Of a stretch of DNA of 64,000 bases, positions 57,597 through 64,000 are shown piece after piece (position 1 is the stretch's first letter; each line of letters starts with the position of its first letter). Source of the stretch: Aurantiacibacter odishensis (GTDB lineage: Bacteria > Pseudomonadota > Alphaproteobacteria > Sphingomonadales > Sphingomonadaceae); assembly GCF_003605195.1 (NCBI RefSeq), contig NZ_QYOS01000022.1, forward strand, positions 62,001 to 126,000, written 5' to 3'. The notes under the pieces are model-generated. The model ran no database searches. It saw only the letters and a list, made by a program, of their open reading frames with translations, and had not been told where the DNA came from. Position numbers and translations under genes: made by a program.

Positions 57597-59053
57597 GCGA
57601 GGGCGACCCGGCGAAACCGCCCGCCGCCATGCGCGGAGACCTGACCCGGGGACCGATCCCGCGCACCCTGCTGGTGTTCGCGGTGCCCGCGCTGCTGACA
57701 AACGTGCTGCAATCACTGTCCGGCACGATCAATTCGATCTGGGTGGGGCGGCTGATCGGCGAAGAGGCGCTCGCCGCCACGGCCAATGCCAATATCGTGA
57801 TGTTCCTCGTCGCCAGCCTTTCCTTCGGTTTCGGCATGGCGGGCACGGTGATGATCGGGCAGCGCTGGGGCGCGCGCAACGTGGACGGGGCACGGCGCAC
57901 CTTCGGCAGCGCGGTGGGCTTCTGCGCCTTCCTCATGGTGGTGATTGCGGGCGTGGGCTTTGCGTTTGCTCCGGGACTGCTGCGCCTGCTGGCAACGCCG
58001 GAAGGGGCCTATCCGCTGGCGCTCATCTACCTGCGGTTGATCTTCCTCTCGATGCCGTTCGGCATGGTTTCGATCATCCTTTCGATGGGCCTGCGCGGCA
58101 CAGGCGATGCCCGCACTCCGCTCATCTTCATGGGCGTGACCGTGCTGATCGACGCGGTGCTGAACCCTGTGTTCATTGCAGGGCTCGGCCCGCTTCCCGC
58201 GATGGGCATCGCCGGGTCCGCCACGGCGACCATCGCTGCCTCGATGCTCTCTTTCGTCGGTATGGTGATCTATGTCTATCGCAAGGACCTGCCGCTGCGG
58301 CTGCGCGGCGCCGAACTGCACTACCTGAAGCCGGCGCGCGAGGAGTTGCGGTACATCGTCACCAAGGGCCTGCCGATGGGTGCGCAGATGGCGGTGATGG
58401 CGGCGGCAGGGATCGTGCTGGTGGGCCTCGTCAACCGCGAGGGACTGATGACGACCGCGGCCTACGGCGCGACCATGCAACTGTTCACCTATATCCAGAT
58501 GCCCGCCATGGCGATCGGCGGCGCGGTGAGCGCAATGGCTGCGCAGTACATCGGCGCGCGCAAGTGGGATAACCTGCACGCCGTCACCCGCGCAGGCCTT
58601 GTGATGAACCTCGTCTTCACCGGCTCCGTCACCGTGATGCTGATCCTGTTCGACAGGCCGGTACTGGTCCTGTTCCTCGGGCCGGACAGCCCGGCGGTGG
58701 ACATTGCCCGCCATATCCAGCTCCTTGCCAGCTGGAATTTCGTGATCTTTGGCGTCACGCAGATCTACACCGCCACCATGCGCGCGGCAGGCGCGGTGTG
58801 GGTGCCGCTGGCGGTGGTCGGCATTGCGCTGTTCCCGGTGCGGCTTGGCTTTTACTATGCCACATACAACTGGCTGGGCGCGGACTCGCTGTGGCTGTCC
58901 TACCCCGTCTCCGCCGCAAGTGGCCTTGCGCTTGGATGGTGGTTCTATCACTACTGGGACTGGCGCCGCGAATTGCCGATTGGCCCCAGGGAGGCGGAAG
59001 AAGGCAGCCACGCGGACGCACTGCCCGCGGGACGCATGACGCCTGATTTGTAA
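57593..59053 (+). CDS. MATE-family efflux transporter
   Basis: 486 residues. Twelve hydrophobic segments in the typical two six-helix halves: FAVPALLTNVLQSLSGTINS and AATANANIVMFLVASLSFG in the first, GLPMGAQMAVMAAAGIVLVG and MQLFTYIQMPAMAIGGAVSAMA in the second. Probably a sodium- or proton-driven exporter of cationic or organic compounds; the substrate cannot be told. The start overlaps the queE stop as ATGA. Followed by an inverted-arm intergenic element. Confidence 0.92.
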   Translation: MSEGDPAKPPAAMRGDLTRGPIPRTLLVFAVPALLTNVLQSLSGTINSIWVGRLIGEEALAATANANIVMFLVASLSFGFGMAGTVMIGQRWGARNVDGARRTFGSAVGFCAFLMVVIAGVGFAFAPGLLRLLATPEGAYPLALIYLRLIFLSMPFGMVSIILSMGLRGTGDARTPLIFMGVTVLIDAVLNPVFIAGLGPLPAMGIAGSATATIAASMLSFVGMVIYVYRKDLPLRLRGAELHYLKPAREELRYIVTKGLPMGAQMAVMAAAGIVLVGLVNREGLMTTAAYGATMQLFTYIQMPAMAIGGAVSAMAAQYIGARKWDNLHAVTRAGLVMNLVFTGSVTVMLILFDRPVLVLFLGPDSPAVDIARHIQLLASWNFVIFGVTQIYTATMRAAGAVWVPLAVVGIALFPVRLGFYYATYNWLGADSLWLSYPVSAASGLALGWWFYHYWDWRRELPIGPREAEEGSHADALPAGRMTPDL

Positions 59054-59316
59054 GGTTTGTTTTTCGATCCGATCTCCGTCGGATCGTCCTCGCTAGACGC
59101 GCTTCACTACGCTACGCGCCCGCTGCGGGCGGCCTTCCGGCCTTGCGCCCTGCCAAGCGCATGGCGTCCTGATTACAAATCTATTTGAGGCGCGCAATTC
59201 GGTCGCGACTAGCGAACGACAGAGCGCGACTGCGCGACCGCAGGTGCCGCGCAGCGAAGCGGAGCGAATAGCACCGAGGACGCTCCGGCGGGGGCCGGAG
59301 CGAAAACAAATCAGGC
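59041..59316. repeat. Inverted-arm intergenic element between convergent MATE and HerA-like genes
   Basis: Both ends carry the same arm in opposite orientation: GCCTGATTTGT at 59041-59051 and ACAAATCAGGC at 59306-59316, 11 bp perfect. Inside each arm follows TTTTCG, then a small hairpin (CGATCCGA...TCGGATCG near 59064-59085, and GCTCCGGC...GCCGGAGC near 59282-59301), then GTCCTCG pointing inward. The 200 bp between is rich in short stems, such as GCGGGCGGCCTTCCGGCCTTGCGC. No coding frame is credible. The arm tips include the last codons of both genes. It looks like a repeat element or a two-way terminator region. Confidence 0.6.
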
Positions 59317-61071
59317 ACCCTGCGCGCGCCAGCGCTGGACGGTGCGGTAGACCGCCTCTTCCTCGCCACCGCCGTGGTTCCACAGGTCGACGAAGCTCGG
59401 GTCTTCGGATGCCGGACGCTTGCTTTCCTCGAGATTGTCGAACGCCACGCGGATCGGGATCGACACGCCCTCGCCGCAGATGATGCATTCACGGTTGCGC
59501 AGAGCCGGGATGGAATCGAGGAAACCGCGCGCGCCTTCGGGCATCGCCGCTTTTACGAACGCCTGGTCGCGATCGTTGTTGAGACGCATCGAAATGATCG
59601 TGCCGCACTGCGACAGCACGCCTTCGGCAAGGTCGGACGGGCGCTGCGTGATGAGGCCCAGCGAGATGCCGTACTTACGGCCTTCCTTGGCGATGCGGGA
59701 GAGGACACGGCCGACCGAGTTGCCGTCGGCATTCTTCTCGCTCGGCACGTAGCGGTGCGCTTCCTCGCACACCAGCAGGATCGGGGCAGTTCGCTCGTTG
59801 CGGCCCCAGATGGCGAAGTCGAACACCAGACGGCTGAGCACGGCCACCACGGTGCTGGTGATGTCGGACGGCACGCCCGACACGTCGACGATGGAAATCG
59901 GCTTGCCATCGCCGGGCATCCGGAAGATCTTGGAAATGAATTCGCCCATGGTGTCGCCCACCAGCATGCCAGAGAACATGAACTGGTAGCGCGGATCGGC
60001 CTTCAGTTCCTCGATCTTGGTCTTGATGCGCATGTAGGGGGCGGTGTTGGTCGCCTTGTCCAGCTTGCCCATCTCGTCCTGGATCAGGCTGGTAAGATCG
60101 GACAGCAGGTAGGGGATCGGCGAATCCACGGTGATCTTGCCCATCGACTGCGCAAGGCGGTTCTTGCTGCGGGCCGCGAGCAGGCACTTGGCGAGGATGT
60201 CGCGGTCGTTCTGGAGGTCGTTGCCGCTCGATTTCAGCAGCACTTCGCAGTGTTCCTCGAAATTCATCAGCCAGTAGGGCATCTGCAGGTTCGAGACGTC
60301 GAAGATCATCCCGTAGTTCTTGAACGCCGCGGAATATTCGCCGTGCGGGTCGATCATCAGCACATGGCCCTGCGGTGCCGCCTCGCAGATGCGGTGGAGG
60401 ATCAGCGCAGCACTGGTGGATTTACCCGTACCGGTAGAGCCCAACAGGGCGAAGTGCTTGCCGAGCATGGCATCGATATACATGCCGGCGCGAATATCCG
60501 TGGTGGGATAGACGGTGCCGATCTGGATCGCGCTGCGTCCGTCGCTGGAATAGATCTGGCGAAGGTCCTCGGTCGTCGCGGGGAACACCAGCGCGCCGGG
60601 GACAGGATAGCGAGTCACGCCGCGGCGGAAGCTGTGGATCTTGCCGGTCAGGCGCTCTTCAAGGCCCTCCCCCATGAAATCGATATTGGCGATCACCGAA
60701 TTGCCGGCACCCCTGCGATCCTGCTTCTGATCGCGAACGGAGGCTAGCAGCCAGCCGTCGCGCGTGCGAATCTTGATCTGGCTGCCGACTTGCCCTGCCA
60801 GCGCGATGGAAGGGTCGTCATGGTCCATGCACTCGTTCAGTCGCTCCAGGTCGAGTGCGATCTGCGAACCCGAACCGGCAACGTCCAGCACAACGCCGAT
60901 AGGCTGGCGCGCACTTTCGAGCGAGGCTTCGTGGGCGCCCGGAGCTTCCGCTTGAAAATTCGCAGAAGCCTGAGCCGCAGGAGCCGGAGCTTGCTCGGCG
61001 CCCGTTCGCGCACCGCCATTTGCGGCAGGCACTGAATTGAAACTCGTCATGTGACCCGGCATTTCAGTCAT
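59311..61071 (-). CDS. HerA-like ATP-binding protein (DUF87)
   Basis: 586 residues. Residues about 1-55 are Ala/Pro-rich and disordered, with a beta-barrel HAS-type region (about 57-185). The P-loop domain has Walker A GSTGTGKST (211-219), HVLMIDPHGEYSAAF, ILLVCEEAHRYVPSEKN (Walker B with catalytic Glu) and LITQRPSDLAEGVLSQC, all diagnostic of the HerA/FtsK-type hexameric translocase family. Archaeal HerA works with the nuclease NurA; no nuclease gene is next door here. Several starts are possible (61071, 61062, 61050). Confidence 0.9.
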   Translation of the reverse strand: MTEMPGHMTSFNSVPAANGGARTGAEQAPAPAAQASANFQAEAPGAHEASLESARQPIGVVLDVAGSGSQIALDLERLNECMDHDDPSIALAGQVGSQIKIRTRDGWLLASVRDQKQDRRGAGNSVIANIDFMGEGLEERLTGKIHSFRRGVTRYPVPGALVFPATTEDLRQIYSSDGRSAIQIGTVYPTTDIRAGMYIDAMLGKHFALLGSTGTGKSTSAALILHRICEAAPQGHVLMIDPHGEYSAAFKNYGMIFDVSNLQMPYWLMNFEEHCEVLLKSSGNDLQNDRDILAKCLLAARSKNRLAQSMGKITVDSPIPYLLSDLTSLIQDEMGKLDKATNTAPYMRIKTKIEELKADPRYQFMFSGMLVGDTMGEFISKIFRMPGDGKPISIVDVSGVPSDITSTVVAVLSRLVFDFAIWGRNERTAPILLVCEEAHRYVPSEKNADGNSVGRVLSRIAKEGRKYGISLGLITQRPSDLAEGVLSQCGTIISMRLNNDRDQAFVKAAMPEGARGFLDSIPALRNRECIICGEGVSIPIRVAFDNLEESKRPASEDPSFVDLWNHGGGEEEAVYRTVQRWRAQGA

Positions 61072-61169
61072 GGATACAGCTCTCGCCCTTGGTGAATACC
61101 CGCAGGCGATAGCGCGATCGGGGTTAAGATCGCCTAAATCACAAATGCTTGGGAAAGAACGAGGCGCGG

Positions 61170-61931
61170 CTATACCAACGCGAACAACCGCCCGGCGGCC
61201 CAGCCCATGAAGACCGAAAGGCCGACGGCAAACAGGCCGTAGAAGAAGGAATAGTCGTTCGCCGCTTCCTCCACGCCCAGTTCGAATCCTTCCTTGAATA
61301 CCTGCACTTCCGATGTGGCGGACGAAATCACCCGGCCATCGTAAATGGCAAAGGTTTCCGCGACATAGCGGCCCGCCACCACGTTGGAGGGGATGGGAAT
61401 GTCGGCGCGGTAGAGCACGCCTTGCGAAATCTCCACACCCTCGTCGTATTGCGCATAGAGGCCCTGCCGCTGGCGCAGGTCTACCAGCCCTTCGGAGAAC
61501 CGTTGCTGCTCCGCCGGGTCGATGGAGCCTGACGGGGAGAGCTGGAGATAGTCCAAGCCAAGTTCGTAGATCGCCGCCGTGCGTTCATCCACGATGTCCA
61601 GCACCGGACGGGAACTGGCCATGGCGTAGAACGAGGGGACGGAGCGGTAGGCGGATTCCTCGGAGTTCACCCAGATACCGAAAATCCGCTCCTTTTCGCG
61701 CAGGAGGATCGGCTCGCTCGGCCCTTTGAGCACCACGACCACGTCGTATTGCGCATCGCTGTCCGCCGGGTCCAGCACGGCGCCATAGAGAAGCAGCGTC
61801 GCGCCGGTGAAGCCCTGCTGGAGAACGATCTCGTGCTGCGAGATGTCGGGCACCAGGATGGGGTCCTCGCTCTGCGCGAAGGCGGGCATGGCTAGCAGGA
61901 GAGCCATCAGGAAAGCGAGAAGGCGCGTCAT
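61170..61931 (-). CDS. Alph_Pro_TM family protein (TIGR02186-like)
   Basis: 253 residues. Signal peptide (LLAFLMALLLAMPAFAQ), a beta-rich periplasmic body beginning ILVPDISQHEIVLQQGFTGATLLLYGA (split) with ILLREKERIFGIWVNSE, and a C-terminal membrane helix (about 228-248, FFYGLFAVGLSVFMGWAAG). The family is named from alphaproteobacteria, has no known biochemical function, and typically neighbours a TauE/SafE permease, as here. Its start overlaps the stop of that permease gene as ATGA. Confidence 0.85.
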   Translation of the reverse strand: MTRLLAFLMALLLAMPAFAQSEDPILVPDISQHEIVLQQGFTGATLLLYGAVLDPADSDAQYDVVVVLKGPSEPILLREKERIFGIWVNSEESAYRSVPSFYAMASSRPVLDIVDERTAAIYELGLDYLQLSPSGSIDPAEQQRFSEGLVDLRQRQGLYAQYDEGVEISQGVLYRADIPIPSNVVAGRYVAETFAIYDGRVISSATSEVQVFKEGFELGVEEAANDYSFFYGLFAVGLSVFMGWAAGRLFALV

Positions 61932-62845
61932 AACGGCACCACCGTATAGACCTCGTCCGGTCGCACGCCGAGGCCGAAGGCCATGCGCAGGGCAATCGCC
62001 AGCACGATCATCGCCAGGACTAGGCGCAGGTGCTCGGGCTTGGCGAAGTTGGCGATCTTCGTGCCCAGCTGCGCGCCCGTGACGGAACCGATCAGCAGGA
62101 GGCCCGCCAGCACGATATCCACCGCGCGAGTAGTGAAGGCGTGCACCATAGTCACCAGCATGGTGATGAAAAGGATGTTGAACAGGCTCGTGCCGACCAC
62201 GACCTTCGCGCTCATGCCGAGGATGTAGAGCATCGCCGGCACCATGAAGAAGCCGCCACCCACACCCATCAGCATGGTCAGGATGCCCACTACCACGCCC
62301 AGGATCAGCGGTCCCAGCGGCGAGATGTAGAGGCCCGACTTGTAGAACCGCCAGCGGTAAGGAAGGCTGGCGATCATCGGGTGGTGGCGGCGCTTGGCCG
62401 CGCGCTTGCCCGTGCTGCCGTCCTTGCTTCCGCGCAGCGTTTCAAGGCTCTCGCGCGCCATCAGGCCGCCGATCGTGCCCAGCATCAGGACGTAGAGCAC
62501 GTTGATGACCACGTCGATCTGACCGGCGGAGCGCAGCAGATTGAAGATCAGCGCCCCCAACAGCGCGCCCACCATGCCGCCGGCAACGGTGACGGCGCCC
62601 ATCTGGTAGTCCACCCCGTCCTTGCGGCTGTGCGCGAAGACGCCGGATACACTCGCCCCCGTCACCTGCGTGGCGGCAGAGGCGGCGGCAACGGTCGGCG
62701 GAATACCGTAGAAGATCAGCAGCGGCGTGGTGAGGAAGCCGCCGCCCACGCCGAACACCCCCGAAAGGATGCCGGTCGCCACGCCAAGCGCGACGATAAC
62801 GAGACCGTCTACAGCAAGATTGGCAATGGGAAGATAGACATCCAT
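61928..62845 (-). CDS. TSUP-family permease (TauE/SafE, DUF81)
   Basis: 305 residues from the ATG at 62845. Two repeats of the TSUP motif: GVATGILSGVFGVGGGFLTTPLL (about 17-40) and ILTMLMGVGGGFFMVPAML (second half), with about eight membrane helices. A basic loop (GKRAAKRRHH) lies between the halves. Family members move sulfite, sulfoacetate or other organosulfur anions. Coupled to the Alph_Pro_TM gene, suggesting they act together on a sulfur compound; that is inference. Confidence 0.9.
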   Translation of the reverse strand: MDVYLPIANLAVDGLVIVALGVATGILSGVFGVGGGFLTTPLLIFYGIPPTVAAASAATQVTGASVSGVFAHSRKDGVDYQMGAVTVAGGMVGALLGALIFNLLRSAGQIDVVINVLYVLMLGTIGGLMARESLETLRGSKDGSTGKRAAKRRHHPMIASLPYRWRFYKSGLYISPLGPLILGVVVGILTMLMGVGGGFFMVPAMLYILGMSAKVVVGTSLFNILFITMLVTMVHAFTTRAVDIVLAGLLLIGSVTGAQLGTKIANFAKPEHLRLVLAMIVLAIALRMAFGLGVRPDEVYTVVPL

Positions 62846-62900
62846 GACCCTGCGCCTAATGCAAAGGCGCGGTGGATAGAAGGTGAATGGTGGGCTGCGA

Positions 62901-64000
62901 CTAAAAACCTGCCGTGAGTGTGAGCGCAGGGCCACTCGCTGGCTCCGCATCGCCCGCCACGCGGAAGCGATAATCGGCAGAAACGCGCCCGCGCGCAGCA
63001 CCGATGCGGAAACTCACGCCTGCGCTTGGGCCAACGTCCAGTCGCTCCGCATCTTCTTGCGCCCCGCCCCACACGCCCCCACCGGCAGTCAGGCGGAAGT
63101 CGCCCGCCGAGGCCAGTTCTCGCGTAATCCGCGCTTGCCCGTCAACAAACGCCGTGGCGAATTCGCCGCTGACGTAGCCACCCTGGACATAGGCCTCGCC
63201 CGTCAGCCCGGCAGGCAGGCTGACCGGCGGCAGTTCGGTAACCGCGTAGGCAGCGCCGCGCAGTTCGGTCCCGCCATCGGTCTCGCTCACTCTCGCTTCG
63301 GCGGCGAAGCGCACCGGCAGGGAGGTCAGCAGCCTGGCCGATGCGCCCAGCGCGACGTCGGTTTCACGCTCGCCATCCAGCGCGCGCGTGGCGCGCAGGT
63401 GCAGTTGCGGCGCATGGCGGCTGCCGGGATCGAGCCGGTAGCGTAGCACGGCGCCCGCCTGGCTACGGCCATAGCTCGGCCTGCCGGACGTGATCGGCGT
63501 GGTGGTGTCCTCTCGCCACAGCGCCCACAGGTCCAGCGACCAGCGCCTGCGGGACGAACCCTGCGCGAAGTCTCGCGCGGCTTCCGGTGCTTGGATGACG
63601 CCTGGCGCTACGGGTCCGACACCGCTCTGGTAGGGCTGCGCCTGAGCGTCTCGGCGACCGACGGAGTATCCGGCAGCCAGCAGCATGGAATGCGCAATGA
63701 TGCGATCGACTCCGCGAAATCCGGCCCTGCTCACGGCAGAGCGCTGCGGCCCTTGCGCTTCGCCCACCATCGGAAGCGGGGCGAAATGGGGCCGTTCGAG
63801 CATGTCCGGCAAGGGCTTTTCGATCGGTGCATAGGGTGCGGCGCCCTGGTCCAACCAGTTCGGCGCGACCGTGCTTTGCGGGATCGACTGGGCTTCGGGC
63901 GCAGCCGGTTGAGCCGCGACATGGGCGCTTGTCGGCGCAGGCTCGCTCCGCGGCAGGGCGGCGGTAAAAGGCGCTTCCCACAAGGCAACGCGCACGAGCA
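62901..64000 (-). CDS. Putative outer-membrane barrel or surface protein (C-terminal part, continues past the window)
   Basis: The open frame is uninterrupted to the window edge and contains only a GTG at 63995 as a possible start, so I treat it as partial (at least 366 codons). The first about 90 residues are Pro/Ala-rich and low in complexity. The last about 210 residues consist of alternating short strands (for example LTGEAYVQGGYVSG, GPSAGVSFRIGAARGRVSADY) and end in TAGF, with a C-terminal Phe as in outer-membrane barrels. No named family is recognised. It reads toward the TSUP gene, with 55 bp between. Confidence 0.6.
   Translation of the reverse strand, partial: LVRVALWEAPFTAALPRSEPAPTSAHVAAQPAAPEAQSIPQSTVAPNWLDQGAAPYAPIEKPLPDMLERPHFAPLPMVGEAQGPQRSAVSRAGFRGVDRIIAHSMLLAAGYSVGRRDAQAQPYQSGVGPVAPGVIQAPEAARDFAQGSSRRRWSLDLWALWREDTTTPITSGRPSYGRSQAGAVLRYRLDPGSRHAPQLHLRATRALDGERETDVALGASARLLTSLPVRFAAEARVSETDGGTELRGAAYAVTELPPVSLPAGLTGEAYVQGGYVSGEFATAFVDGQARITRELASAGDFRLTAGGGVWGGAQEDAERLDVGPSAGVSFRIGAARGRVSADYRFRVAGDAEPASGPALTLTAGF

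Noticed and set aside
59100-59300. tRNA, small RNA or CRISPR-like array in the MATE/HerA gap
   Set aside because: Many short stems but no cloverleaf, no regular repeat-spacer pattern and no promoter; better described as an inverted-arm element.

Overview
The window is a dense, GC-rich (roughly two thirds G+C by eye) stretch of bacterial chromosome. Gene families and gene order point to an alphaproteobacterium, most likely order Sphingomonadales and probably an Erythrobacter/Altererythrobacter-like member of the Erythrobacteraceae. The pointers are: the argS-SPOR-nagZ-scpA-scpB-tatA-tatB-tatC order, an ATP12-type F1 assembly chaperone, an MlaE permease fused to an N-terminal STAS domain, a very large TonB-dependent receptor, and the Alph_Pro_TM/TSUP gene pair. 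The assignment is an inference; no rRNA or tRNA gene is visible in the window.

Layout. 1-5.9 kb (minus strand): tamB (cut by the window edge), tamA, the leucyltransferase bpt and an ilvA-type threonine deaminase. 5.96-8.9 kb (plus): a beta-hydroxyacid dehydrogenase coupled to a secreted amidohydrolase, then a small exported protein with its own terminator. 8.96-16.3 kb (minus): the argS-to-tatC operon (tRNA charging, cell-wall recycling, chromosome condensation, Tat export) plus a lipoprotein gene. 16.4-18.8 kb (plus): ispH, thrB, rnhA. 18.8-21.2 kb (minus): a YegP-like protein, an FAD oxidoreductase and an alpha/beta hydrolase. 21.2-28.6 kb (plus): a Tad/Cpa pilus operon cpaA-B-C-D-E-tadB-tadC that lacks the motor ATPase gene cpaF/tadA and any Flp pilin gene. 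28.7-30.9 kb (minus): a MarR regulator, mtnP and a short-chain dehydrogenase. 31.2-35.6 kb (plus): a TonB-dependent receptor and a sulfotransferase-like gene. 35.6-38.2 kb (minus): clpB with a heat-shock-type promoter. 38.5-41.7 kb (plus): an M16 peptidase lipoprotein and a small beta-rich protein. 41.7-47.3 kb (minus): trmL, the gatC-gatA-(two small membrane proteins)-gatB operon, an FKBP isomerase and rpsU. 47.5-50.6 kb (plus): crcB, a pseudouridine synthase, a HAD phosphatase, a small membrane protein and the ATP12 chaperone, nearly all joined by 4-nt stop/start overlaps. 50.6-54.1 kb (minus): a complete Mla-type lipid transport operon. 54.2-59.1 kb (plus): valS, queE and a MATE exporter. 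59.3 kb to the end (minus): a HerA-like ATPase, an Alph_Pro_TM protein, a TSUP permease and the C-terminal part of an outer-membrane-barrel-like protein.

Most of the window is housekeeping and envelope biology: two outer-membrane or lipid transport systems (TamAB, Mla), Tat export, Tad pili, and the amidotransferase GatCAB. The most unusual locus is inside the gat operon. Two diverged paralogous membrane-protein genes sit between gatA and gatB. The second has clearly lower GC than its surroundings, and it is preceded by a 25-codon reading frame whose first nine codons are an exact copy of the start of gatB. All members of the chain are linked by stop/start overlaps, which looks like a recent gene capture that rebuilt the gatB start at both ends.
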